Source of the DNA: Lasiodiplodia sp. COLG20
Lineage: Eukaryota > Ascomycota > Dothideomycetes > Botryosphaeriales > Botryosphaeriaceae
DNA length: 64,000 bases
Direction of reading: 5' to 3'
Assembly: GCA_009801085.1 (NCBI GenBank)
Contig: VNWV01000014.1
Span: 186,001-250,000, forward strand
The position numbers were made by a program, and so were the translations under genes. Shown here in pieces: positions 35,789-47,135 of the stretch; position 1 is the stretch's first letter; every line of letters begins with the position of its first letter. The notes under the pieces were generated by a model. That model did not search any database. It was not told the DNA's origin and was given only the letters and a program-made list of their open reading frames with translations.

Positions 35789-36406
35789 GTACGGCAAGAA
35801 AGTGTGGGTACTGCAGCAGAATGATAATACAGTAGCACGCGACGCTGGTTAGGCGGAAATTGATCTCCGTCTGGTCGCGACTTAAAGCCGTGTGTGGTGA
35901 TCCACAAGTCACGGCGTCCAAGCCGCCGGTAAGTTTAGGCTCTTCTTAGCCTGTGTGCCCCCGAGTCATGTGAATTACCGTTTTCAGCCCGAGTGCGAGC
36001 CTGGCGGCCCACCGAGACTGATTGATGCTAGTTCGACTTGGATCAACCTGCTTGGGTTTTCTGGAAAGGTTGGCAGGTGGGGTGCCGACAGTGCAGGCGA
36101 ACCTCGTGCACTATGTAGCCCCTGAGCCTAACAAGGCGGAGGCCGCGGCAGCCGACCAGCAAATCCAAGCTAGGCCTACATGCGTTACGCCGAGCTGTTG
36201 CTCGATGGCTTAACAGATATAATCTGTTCTGTGGTAATCGCAGACTAAGCGATTTGCAATACAATACCGTCGGCTTGTGTGCAACAAGTAACGAACCGTT
36301 GCCGAGGCCGGTGCTATAGTTCTTAGCTAGTGCTGGAAAATTTCTTCTCCCCGTCATCACACCAGAAGCCGTATTGGAACAACAAATCCACCCGTCACCC
36401 ATAGCC
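35789..36406. other. Intergenic
   Basis: Promoter of the second regulator; beyond it, the left flank of the permease pseudogene. No gene seen. Confidence 0.5.
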
Positions 36407-38181
36407 ATGCTCGAGCCTCAGACTTCGACACAAGCTCCCTGTAGCTCAGTGGAGCAGCGCGTGATCGATGCCGCTGCAAAGGCGGCCAAGCCATGGACTG
36501 CAACCGCGCACAATGGCGCATCGGCAGACCAGGCACTCGAGACTAGGTAGCCGTGTCGCTGAATATTCTCTGCGGAGAAGCATCCTTGAGAGAGATAACG
36601 AGCGTCTACCTGACCGCCGGAGGTGCAGCTTCAAGTACATATGCTAAGCTGGAGGAATACTTGCTGACCGATGCACGTTTAGTGGTACACCATCAGAAAT
36701 TTATGCTAGCCCCGGCCAAGTGGCATCGTGCCGCTACCTGGGCTTGCGGGTGGCTGTACGTTGCTGGAAATCACCACTACCATATCTATAAACTTCGGCA
36801 CCGCAGTGCCCGTGGGTGCGTGTATTAACGTGTTCGAGTCCTCGCCCAGCGTTGGTGTCTTCCCTAACGAGCCCTACTAGGTGTACCTCATATTTCTGGC
36901 TATTACCGTTCTCACCCACGATATATCATTCGGGGAAAGCCGCTGGCTACCCATCTTCGACGTCCCGCCCTTTTCGCGAAATCGTTAGAATGCGGCAGCT
37001 AATGTAAAAAGAAAACAGACTGCTGCTATTTTTAAGACCCTCGGAGGTGTCACCATCCTCGTCGTCTGCACCCTCGCCTTGGCTAAGAACGGCCTCTATA
37101 ACGCAAAATTTGTATTCACCGAGTTTAGCCCTATATCCGGCTAGCCGCCCGGATGGTCCTTCTATATCGGCCTTCTCCAAGCAGCGTACGCCACCTTGTC
37201 TACCGACATGGCTATCTCGTGCGTTTCCTACCAACAACCCTCTATCTGCAGAGCACCCACACAGAGAGAGAAATGATTGGCTGACTATTATTGTAGTATG
37301 TGTGAAGAAGCCCGAGCGCCGGCAATCAAGGTCCCTAAAGCCATGGTCGTAACCGTCATTATAAACACCTTCGCTAACCTCCTAGTTCTTGTCCCTCTCG
37401 TCTTCGTCCTCCCCGAGCCGACAGCTAGCCTTCTGCAATACTCCTCCAACCAAGCCGTCCTGGCCATCGTCAAGGCCGCCGTCGGTGCCTTCGGCGACGC
37501 CTTCGCGCTTCTTGTCCCGTCGATCGTGCTCGGTCTCCTCTGCGGCAACGGCTGCGCGACGGTGCCATACCCGGCTCGCGGTGGTGGAGGAAGATCGCTA
37601 CCGGTAGAGGTGCGGAAGCTGTGCCGCTCAACGCAATGGTCCTGAGCATGGTCGTGGGCCTGCTGTGCAGCCTCATCTATTTCGGGTCGTCCGCCGCTTT
37701 CAACGCCTTTTCTGGAGTCGGTGTCATCTGCCTGACGGCTGCTTACGCTGAACCCATCGCTGTAAGCCTGGCGTGCAGGCGCGCCTGCGTCACAGGCGCC
37801 GAGTTCTGCCTGGGCCGGGTGGCCGGCGTCATTTGTAATGTTGTCGCGCTTGGTGATGTCGCGCTTGGTGATGTCGCGCTTGGTGATGTCGCGCTTGGTG
37901 AAATTTTTTTTTTTTAACAATCTTGCTATATATTTTCTCCCGTCTGCTGCTTTAGTGGGCACTAGTTGTACGAATATCGTGATCCCACTATTTTTCGTCT
38001 CTCAGGCTGGTCACTGCTCGCTATACCGCTGTTTAACATGCCCGCAGTTATTTCTATAGATAGTTCTACAATAAGCTATGCTAGTATTGTATTTGCCGGC
38101 TTCATCTTAGTTGCAGTGAGCTGGTACGTTGCCTGGAGTCACAGAAACTACGTAGGCTCCCTCCATCATCCCCTAGAATGA
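36407..38181 (+). pseudogene. Dead amino-acid/GABA/choline permease (APC family)
   Basis: Pieces of a fungal APC permease occur in order on one strand but in shifting frames. They include APAKWHRAATWACGWLY, INVFESSPSVGVFPNEPY, WSFYIGLLQAAYATLSTDM, CEEARAPAIKVPKAMV, VPLNAMVLSMVVGLL, IYFGSSAAFNAFSGVGVI, and YASIVFAGFILVAVSWYVAW. TAG stops interrupt it at 36878-36880 and 37142-37144, where related permeases have Gln and Trp. Both fit C:G to T:A changes. An intron with proper ends survives near 37231-37285. A short deletion or frameshift precedes RDGAIPG near 37556. Near the end, four 15-bp units replace part of the sequence. It is not functional. It sits between the second regulator and the ABC transporter. 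Confidence 0.85.
37843..37902 (+). repeat. Tandem 15-bp repeat, four units, inside the permease pseudogene
   Basis: The unit is gtcgcgcttggtgat; the last copy ends gaa and runs into a T tract of about 12. In the permease frame it encodes VALGD repeats after CNVVALG. Confidence 0.9.
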
Positions 38182-39022
38182 CTGAATTCCGGATGGGCCG
38201 TGAAATCTCCTCGACACTCGTTAAGTATTGTTCTCCTATAATTTTGCCACTACTCTACCCAAACTATATCTTAAGGGTGACTATGGAATATATTCCATTT
38301 GAGCTTTTAATTTATCATGTGTTAATTTTATTTCACGGTTCTATAGAACCCAAGGCCGTTAAAGATAGAGTGTCATGATCTGACATGCCAGGAACGTCAC
38401 GTAGTCGACGCTTGGTTGTTGAGACGAGGTAGGAAAAAGGCAACCATAAAGACTAGGGCAAACGAGGGGGACTCGTCATACGGATTTCGGCTCCGTGACT
38501 TCTTCCCTTCACTCTTTAACTTAGGAAATTAGTGTTTTGGCACTCGTCTTGACCGTGCATTGATGCTTGTCGTGCTAATATCTTTTTGAAAATATCTCGT
38601 AACTATGGTTGTGACACTCTTTCGCGTTCAACATGTCCGACGGATTCCGCGGGATCCGGATTCCCGCACCCTAGGTACGGTATACAGATCCTTCCGGATT
38701 ATTGTATCTCCAATAAGGATTTTATGAAGACACCAAGTTCTCTTGTCATCAGCGCGGCTGCTCTCGGATGCGCACCCTTCCGGATCTGATGTCGGGGTCC
38801 GCGGACCCAGAGAGAAGGCGTCGCCTGAGCCAAGAAAAGCCAACGATATGGCACACGGCTACTCACTTGGAAAACATGTCTTCTGGCCGCTAAGGTCTCG
38901 ATCCACTATCACTCACACATTAATAGGGGGTTGGCTCCATACAAAAGCACCGCAACCCTGGCAGCCATCTTTCCTCATTACATCTTCATCTCTTCCCATC
39001 CTTAGCCTGTGGTCATCGTTGC
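38182..39022. other. Intergenic, promoter of the ABC transporter
   Basis: Between the permease pseudogene and the ABC transporter. It carries a perfect 14-bp palindrome at 38795-38808. No gene seen. Confidence 0.6.
38795..38808. promoter_or_regulatory. GGGTCCGCGGACCC palindrome containing a PDRE-type TCCGCGGA
   Basis: The core TCCGCGGA is the yeast Pdr1/Pdr3 response element, bound by Zn2Cys6 proteins upstream of PDR-type transporters. Here it lies about 215 bp before the ATG of a PDR-type ABC transporter. Binding by a local regulator is inference. Confidence 0.5.
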
Positions 39023-42000
39023 ATGGCCTTTCCGCTAGCCAAATTTTACTCTTTTCAGAAATCTACGCTGCTCCAGCAGCCCCCACCCATCCACAATCGC
39101 GCTTCCGCGGCGATGGATCATCCTCCCAGTTCTGGAGACAATTGCGACGCAAGCACCATGCCGCCAGTATCGTTAACCCAAGACGATGAACAATCGGGGA
39201 AAGAGAAGGAGGACACGCTTAGCGACACGTCCCAGGCGCAGGCCAGTAGCTCCAGCGAGGAGCGAACGCGCCAGATCACATCGCTTGCCCGACAATTCAC
39301 CAGCACCACCATGCAGTCGACGAGCCACAGAAACCCTTTTATCGACCCAGTACCAGGGTCAGAGCTGGATCCTAACGGCCCCAACTTCAACCCAACCGCC
39401 TGGGCAAAGGCTATGCTCCATCTTCGCTCTCGCGATCCAGAGAGATTTCCCGAGCGGACGGCTGGCATTGCGTACAAGAACCTGTCTGTGTTTGGATATG
39501 GGAAATCGACCGACTATCAGAAAACCGTGGGGAACGCGCTCTTTGACGCGGCGCTGGGCTCGCTGCGACAGCTGGTCGCGCCCGTACGCCAACGCATCGA
39601 CATTCTCCACGATTTTGAAGGTTTGATCGAAGCAGGCGAAATGCTTGTTGTCCTCGGGCCGCCAGGATCCGGGTGTTCCACCTTCCTCAAAACCGTGGCG
39701 GGCGAAACGCATGGCTTCAACGTTGAGAAGGGTGCGTACATCAATTACCAAGGGATTGGACCAAAGGAAATGAACCGATATTTTCGCGGCGAAGCAATTT
39801 ACACCGCTGAGGTTGACGTACACTTCCCCCATATGACGGTTGGTGATACTCTGGCGTTCGCTGCACGCGCCAGGGCGCCACGTCATACACCCGGCGATGT
39901 CGACTCATGGACGTACGCCAAGCACATGCGCGATGTTGTTATGGCCATGTACGGCATTTCGCATACAGCCAATACGAGGGTGGGGAATGACTTCGTTCGC
40001 GGCGTGTCTGGAGGAGAGCGTAAGCGGGTGTCGATTGCAGAAGCAACACTAAGCCAGGCGCCCCTCCAGTGTTGGGATAACTCAACGCGTGGCCTCGATT
40101 CCGCTAATGCGGTCGAATTTTGCAAAACGTTACGTATGCAAACCGAGCTCATGGGCTGTACTGCAGCTGTTGCTATCTACCAAGCACCACAGGCGGCGTT
40201 TGACTGCTTCGACAAAGTCCTAGTCCTCTACGAAGGTCGTCAGATTTACTTTGGCCCCTGTCAAGAGGCCAAGCAGTATTTCATCGACATGGGTTTCCAC
40301 TGTCCAGAGCGTCAGACAGCTCCTGACTTTCTCACCTCTATGACAAGTGCAAAAGAACGTATCATCCGTCCTGGCTGGGAAGGAAAGACGCCTCGTACGC
40401 CGGATGAGTTTGCTAGCCGGTGGAAGCATAGCCAGACGCGTCAAAATCTTCTCGCCGATGTCGACGCATATGGCAGGAAATACGTCATTGGCGGTGAACA
40501 TTTTGAGAGGTTTAAACTGTCGCGGCAAACGCAGCAATCAAAGCATCAGCGCGTGGAGTCGCCTTTTACACTTTCGTTTGGACAACAAGTGTCTCTTTGC
40601 TTATGGCGCGGCCTCCAGCGTCTAAAGGCAGACCCAAGCATCACCTTTACACAGCTCTTTGGCAATATCGCCATAGCCCTGATCCTCAGCTCCGTTTTCT
40701 ACAACATGAAAAGCGACACACAGAGCTTCTTCTCGCGCGGCGCCCTACTATTCTTCTCCGTCTTGTTCAACGCTTTCGCCGCCATTCTGGAGATTTTGAC
40801 CCTCTACGCGCAGCGAGGAATCGTCGAGAAACATGCTCGATACGCACTGTACCACCCTTCAGCAGAAGCAATTGCATCAGTAAGTTGTCAAGTCTTGCTG
40901 CCCATTAGGACAATAAAGTGCTAACAAAGTGTAGATGTTAACCGACATGCCGTACAAAATACTTAACGCCATCGCATTCAATCTCACGCTCTACTTTATG
41001 ACGAATCTTCGTCGGGAACCCGGTGCTTTCTTCTTCTTTCTGTTTACGTCGTTCACGATCACACTGGTAATGTCTATGATGTTCCGGACCGTTGCCTCGG
41101 TCACACGCACTATGTCGCAGGCTCTCGCGCCGTCGGCCATTCTTATCCTTGCGTTGATCATATATACCGGATTTGTCATTCCTACACGCTACATGCTAGG
41201 GTGGTCTCGCTGGATCAACTACATCAATCCTATTACATACGGGTTTGAGGCCCTCCTGATCAACGAATTCCACGGCCGGGACTTCTCATGTAGCCGCTTC
41301 GTCCCATCACCGGACATGGCTGGATACAGCAACGTGGGCCCCCTCAACCGCGTGTGCGGCGTGGTAGGGTCGCGGCCTGGTCAGCCCTGGGTCAACGGCG
41401 ATGCCTTCATCAACTCATCCTACGAATACTTCCAATCCCACAAGTGGCGCAACATCGGCATCGTCTTTGCGTTTACCGGTTTCTTCCTGGTCACATACCT
41501 TGCCGCCAGCGAGTTCATTTCAGCGAAGAAGCCAAGGGGTGAAGTGCTCATGTTCCGTCGCGGCCATGTCCCCGCTGCTGCTGCCAAAGCGTCTCACCGC
41601 GACGAAGAATCTGGCGAGGGCAGCACAAAGGTCCTTGAAACCCCACCAAGCGATACTCGGGCCGCTGCAAAGATTGATTGGCAAACGTCCGTGTTTCATT
41701 GGGAAGACATATGCTATGACATCAAGATCAAAGGCGAAGGTCGCCGTATCTTGGATCATGTTGACGGCTGGGTGAAGCCTGGCACGCTCACCGCGCTTAT
41801 GGGGGCATCTGGAGCCGGCAAAACAACTCTGCTGGATGTTCTTGCTAGCCGCGTCACGGTGGGCGTCGTAACGGGTGACGCATTCGTGGACGGGCGCCAG
41901 CGCGACGAATCGTTTCAGCGGAAAACCGGATACGTACAGCAGCAGGATCTACACCTCGAAACATCTACCGTTCGTGAGGCACTTGAATTTAGTGCCATCC

Positions 42001-43707
42001 TTCGGCAGCCGGCGGAAACCCCCCTGCAAGAGAAGCTGGACTATGTTGATCAAGTGATCGCCCTCCTTGACATGCAAGACTACGCGGATGCCATCGTTGG
42101 AATACCAGGAGAAGGCCTTAATGTGGAACAACGTAAGCGGCTAACAATTGGGGTTGAACTCGCTGCGAAACCACAACTACTCTTATTTCTCGACGAACCG
42201 ACCTCTGGCCTTGATAGTCAAACGTCGTGGGCTATCTGTGATCTCATGGAAAAGCTTACGAAAAATGGACAGGCGATACTCTGTACGATCCATCAACCTT
42301 CGGCTATGCTTTTTCAACGTTTCGATCGATTGTTATTTCTCGCTAAGGGCGGGAAAACGGTTTACTACGGCGACATCGGCGAGAATTCTGAAGTTTTGAC
42401 AAGCTATTTCCAGCGCAGTGGGGCTTCACCATGTCCACCAGAAGCCAATCCCGCCGAGTGGATGTTGGAGGTGATCGGTGCCGCGCCAGGAGCACACACA
42501 GACATCGACTGGCCGCAAGTTTGGCGCAGCAGCCCTGAATACCAACAGGTTAAGGCTGAACTTGCACTAATGAAGATTGAGCTGCCTCAGAAGGCGCAAC
42601 ATCAATCTTCCGATCAGGAGTTCAACCAGAGAGTTGAGAACCACTCGGAACTCGCCGCTCCCTTCCGAGTTCAGTTGCAGCAAGTCACGAAGCGGGCATT
42701 CCAGCAATACTGGCGTACACCATCCTACGTCTATTCAAAACTCTTCATCTGCATTGCTGCCGGCCTCTTTATTGGCTTCTCCTTCTTCAAGGCCAACAAT
42801 TCACAGCAGGGCCTGCAGAACCAGATGTTTGCAACTTTCATGATGCTCACGATCTTCAGCAATCTGGTAGAGCAAATCCTCCCCCAGTTCGTTACCCAGC
42901 GTGACCTCTATGAGGTCCGCGAACGTCCTAGCAAGGTCTATTCGTGGCAGGCCTTCATGCTTGCCAATATTACCGTCGAACTCGTGTGGAATACGCTAGG
43001 TGCGGTATTCATATTCCTCACCTGGTACTATCCCATCGGCCTCTATCGAAATGCAGAACATACGGATACGGTTGTGCAGCGAGGAGGCCTCATGTTCTTG
43101 CTCGTCTGGCAATTTCTTCTTTTTACCTCTTCTTTTTCAAACATGGTCATTGCTGGCATTCAGGATGCCGAGACTGCGGCCAATGTTTCTAACTTGCTCT
43201 TTACTATGTGTTTGATCTTCAACGGGTATGTGTGCAGATCCTTTGATATTTTCTACTCAGATTCGTCTAACTCCCTTCTACAGTGTGCTCGCATCTCCGG
43301 AAAAACTTCCTGGGTTCTGGATCTTCATGTACCGCATCTCCCCCTTCACCTACTTAGTTTCGGCGATGCTCTCAACTGGAGTTGCCGATGCTCCTGTGAA
43401 GTGTGCTTCGAATGAATTCCTACAATTCGAACCGCCTTCCGGTCAGAGTTGTGGGGAGTACATGAGTGGATTTATCACCCAAACTGGCGCCGGTTATCTC
43501 TTGGACCCTAATTCTCAAAACAATTGCCGTTTCTGCCCCATGTCCAACACAAACCAATTTCTTGCTAACGTGGGAATCTACTGGAAAGATGCGTGGAGGA
43601 ATTTTGGCATCCTGTGGGCTTATATTGGCTTTAACATTTGCATGTCCATTTTGCTGTATTGGCTTGTTCGGGTCCCTAAAAACCGGAAAGGGAAGAAACA
43701 TGCGTAA
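39023..43707 (+). CDS. PDR-type (ABCG) full-size ABC transporter, 1523 aa
   Basis: Exons are 39023-40879, 40935-43225 and 43284-43707. The layout is (NBD-TMD)x2. NBD1 has the Walker [14 protein letters not shown], signature [13 protein letters not shown] and the degenerate NSTRGLDS typical of fungal PDR proteins. NBD2 has [27 protein letters not shown] and [12 protein letters not shown]. Both membrane domains are complete, with the PDR cysteine-rich loop near the C-terminus (CASNEF, CGEYM, CRFC). Length is normal for the family. These plasma-membrane pumps export drugs and secondary metabolites using ATP. An alternative start, [10 protein letters not shown] at 39113, would remove 30 residues. 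It probably exports the product or a toxic compound handled by the neighbouring P450/PRISE block. Confidence 0.95.
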
Positions 43708-44760
43708 GTCTTTGACAAGAACGAAGCTGGCTGTAAAGCGTTTTTTTTTTTTTTTCCTCTCTCTTTTACCACGAGCTCTCTTTTCCTATAGACTTCTTTC
43801 TATGGATGTACGTCATCAGGCTTCTTAATAGACTCCCTGGAAGTACCCCTCTATAGACGTTTGGGGGCGGATGTCCGAGGGTATGTAATCTGTTTGTCCC
43901 TTATGGCCCAGCTGAATCCACCGCCTTTCGAACGTACCTTCCTTTGGGAAGAAAGAAGACTGCTTTGTTCATTCAAACGTTTTATTACGGTGGCGCTGTA
44001 GTGATAACGACGCATGATGAAGGAAAAAAAGATCGCAGTGATAGAAATCTGGGTCAAATGCGGGATGACATAAGGTGTATGAGATGTGACATTGTCGTAG
44101 AGGTAACTAGCTTGTGATCGGTGCCTCTGGTTCCGATGCTAGTGCAGCTTTCATCAGCAACAAGCTGCAACCTCACGCATCTCCTGCCAAGCCCATGATC
44201 TCAGGCAAAGGGTTCCTCAGGAGATACGTTTCGCTGGAACGGCACGCATCGAGGGCGTGCAGTTAGCAGTTCCATAGATACCTTCTGAAACTTTATTTCA
44301 CAACGGGGCGGGACTGACGACATATGTACTTTTAATGTCTAATGCCCTCAATAAATACGGCTGGTTGGGCTTAACTTGATACTTGCCACTTAGAAGAAGC
44401 ACGGTAGATTTATACCGCATCAGGTACTTTCAGGACCTGGCTAAAGCGAGCCGTCGGAATACATAGATTTCGTAACTAGCTGAAAACGCGGTTACACTAC
44501 GTTAGCCGAGGCGGGGCTCGTGGGGCTGAAAGCCACGTGGATGCAAGCCTTGATGATGTGTGCACTGCCAAGCTTTTGCCCCGCGGCAGCCTAGTCAGAG
44601 ACTACTGCTCGAGACCTATAAGAAGCCCCGTCTGCCGAAGCATCCGCTTCCCAAACAAGCTCCAGCATCAACAGGACTACCGCTTCACGTGGGAAGCACT
44701 ATACCCCATATCCTCTACTTGCGACGTTAAACATTGGGTTATCCCACCTTCACTGTTAAA
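43708..44760. other. Intergenic with dispersed repeat C, copy 2
   Basis: The 3' flank of the ABC gene includes a T tract near 43741-43755. Repeat C copy 2 lies at 43869-43978. The right part is the promoter of the Skp1-like gene. No gene seen. Confidence 0.5.
43869..43978 (+). repeat. Dispersed repeat C, copy 2
   Basis: Same orientation as 30601-30709, about 13.3 kb away; one single-base gap in the hand alignment. Confidence 0.7.
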
Positions 44761-46271
44761 ATGACCGGAATGACAAGCGCGAAGCTGTCTCTCCAGGGTG
44801 ATAGTGGTGCAGTCTTCGAAATTGGTGCGTATATAGGTGTTCTGTCCCAGTATTTGAGTTGCGAAAGCATAACATTATGATTAGACCGTCAAGCTGCGAA
44901 ACAATCTTCCCTCATCAGGACTATCATTGAGCAGACAAAGAACGAAGACGGCGAGGCAATACCAATATCCAATGCACGTTTGCCATCACTCTACTATGAC
45001 TTCATCTGTTAACAATCACAAACAGGTAGATGATCATGTTCTCTGCAAGGTGATTGAGTGGTGTAAACACCATCGGAATGATGCTATGACCAGCAACAAT
45101 GACCCTGGGAGTAACAGCCTCGGTCAAGTCACAAAAGTTGACGAGTGGGATCAACAATTCTTTGATGACGACAATGACACAGTCTTCGAGATTATGCTAG
45201 TAGGTCCACACGACCGCCATACACTTGTTAAACCTTCACCAGCACGAACTAATCCCAGCTTCATCCCAAAGGCCGCAAACTACCTCGAGATCCAACCTCT
45301 GCTCGACATAGCCTGTCTCACCATCGCCAAGAAAATCTCCGCCAAACCCCTCTCAGCCATCCGCGCCGAATTCGCCATCCCCGACCTCCCACTAGCAGCA
45401 GACGACCCAACCACACCCTCCCCGCCCCCCGCTTCCGCCACCACCCTCTTCCCGCCCTCCAACCTCTTCAACCCCACGCCCACCGACACGCGTAACGCAA
45501 GCCTCCTCCTCCACAACGTTCCCCTCCAGAGCGGCCGCATCCTGCCCCTCGAGCTCGCCGACGCCATCATCTCCCTCGCCTTCCGCCCCCTCCACGCCTC
45601 TTCCCGCGCCGAGCAGCGCGCCTACGCCGCCAACAACTTCCTGCGGCCCGGGCCCGAGGCCAGCGTCGCAGGGCTCTACCTGAGCACGGCGCCGCTCTGG
45701 CAGCCGCCGGTCGGCCGGCTGGTGGCGCAGCGCGTCGTCTTCCAAACGCGGGCGGCGGACCAGGGATGGGCGGATGCGGGTGGCCACGGCACGTTTTACA
45801 ACAGTCACACTTGGTTCGAGGCTAGTATTGTCAGGCCGGTGCCGCTGGGGCCGGGTGGTGTCGCGGTGCAGGGGGCCAAGCTGCAGGAGGAGTTGGGTGG
45901 GACGTGGGAGACGCCGGGGGAGGTGAGGGCGGCGTTGAATGAGCGGGGGTGGGATTTTGTGGAAAATGCGGATGGGTGTGTGGTGTGGAGAGTGTGCAAT
46001 AATATCACGGCATGCAGCGCCTACCGTGATTACAGAGTTATGTGGGAACGAGGTGTGGAGACTCAGGTGCAGGACGAGAGAGCGGTTGGGAAAGGCCATG
46101 GGTTCTTGGAGCGTTTGGAGTCGGGGTTTGTTGTTCTTCTTTGGGCAAGGGCGGAGGTAATTCTGTTTGCATTTCCAACGTATGCAGTATGGGCTAACTA
46201 TCCTGTAGGAACGAGCATGGGAAAATAGGGTGAGGGCTGCGTCAATTGAAATCGAATACGTTGTGCAGTGA
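44761..46271 (+). CDS. Skp1-like N-terminus fused to a fungal F-box-like/unknown domain, 424 aa
   Basis: Exons are 44761-44824, 44885-44977, 45030-45199, 45272-46156 and 46209-46271. Residues 1-140 follow Skp1: the BTB/POZ-like strand KLSLQGDSGAVFEI, DRQAAKQSSLI, IPISN, KVIEWCKHH, VDEWDQQFF, FEIMLAANYLEIQPLLD and IAKKI. Skp1's last helix, which binds F-box proteins and normally ends in an ENxWA-type motif, is absent. After FAIPDLP a proline-rich linker follows. The rest begins LPLELADAII, which looks like an F-box start. It continues with GTFYNSHTWFEASI and LLWARAEERAWENRV, a domain I know from fungal proteins of unknown role. Intron 45200-45271 is 72 nt and stop-free; splicing restores the Skp1 motif LAANYL. 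Skp1 is the adaptor of SCF ubiquitin ligases. This is an extra, altered copy. Confidence 0.82.
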
Positions 46272-47135
46272 ATGGGCGAAGCGGAGGCCGCCTTTTCTTA
46301 TTAGCGCGAATCTGGAATGGCATAAGATCACGATCCACCTCCGCAATGGCTACATGATGCAGCCATAGGCCCCGTAGAAGCCGATTCCATTCGAAGATGC
46401 AGCATTCATATTCTCATTCAATCTCTAGTCATCCTTCGAAACCTACGGCGTCCGGCACCGCGACACTCGACAGGCACTATCCCATCTTTTTCTCTCCACG
46501 TCGTGCTCAGCAAGACCTACTGGTTCATCGCCGCGGGTTAGTGAGGAGTTTTTGCGGTATTTTATGGCATGCGTGATTTTAGCCCTTCGTGTTGGAAACA
46601 GAGTCGTAGAATGGAGGTTTCTGACCTGACTCAATGTTTTCTCCGCGGCGATCCGCGAACAAGACTTTTGATTCGTATTTCCACACAGATTGAAGATGTA
46701 TACTCCACAAATTCATTCAGCATGATAGAGACAATTCGCAATGTCGGGAGGCAAGCAGGTGATAAGGTGCATTACTAAACCCAGAATATCGCAATAGAAT
46801 CCAGGTTAACCGAAAATACCGAGTGACTCGGCCGAACCAATACGAGGGCTGGCAGCGGCTCTGTCTACGTTAGCCGCATTAAACAGGTGATTTACTATAG
46901 CGGTGAAGCTCTTCACCATTTACGCAGTAGTGCCCTGAGAGATGACTCCGGAAAAGTACTCTCCAGGAGATCAATTACTACATTGAAATCCATGCTGGCA
47001 CGCCTGATGAAGACCTTAACATATAAATATACCAGTTCACCAGTTCGCATTCCGCTTATTTCTTCACACATCAGCTGCACTCATCGATCCCTCTAAATCT
47101 CAACTCTCACCATAGTTCACGAGTTTTGTACCATC
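46272..47135. other. Intergenic
   Basis: The promoter of the split-start gene is at the right end. A segment near 46807-46838 (ccgaaaataccgag ... ctcggccgaacc) is weakly similar to the arms of element P. No gene seen. Confidence 0.45.
47022..47029 (+). promoter_or_regulatory. TATA box of the gene at 47136
   Basis: TATAAATA, about 114 bp before the start codon, leaving room for a short 5' leader. Confidence 0.5.

Noticed and set aside
36428..36450. tRNA-like A box (tgtagctcagtggagcag)
   Set aside because: No matching T-arm, acceptor stem or anticodon arm follows, and the segment reads in frame with the permease pseudogene start.
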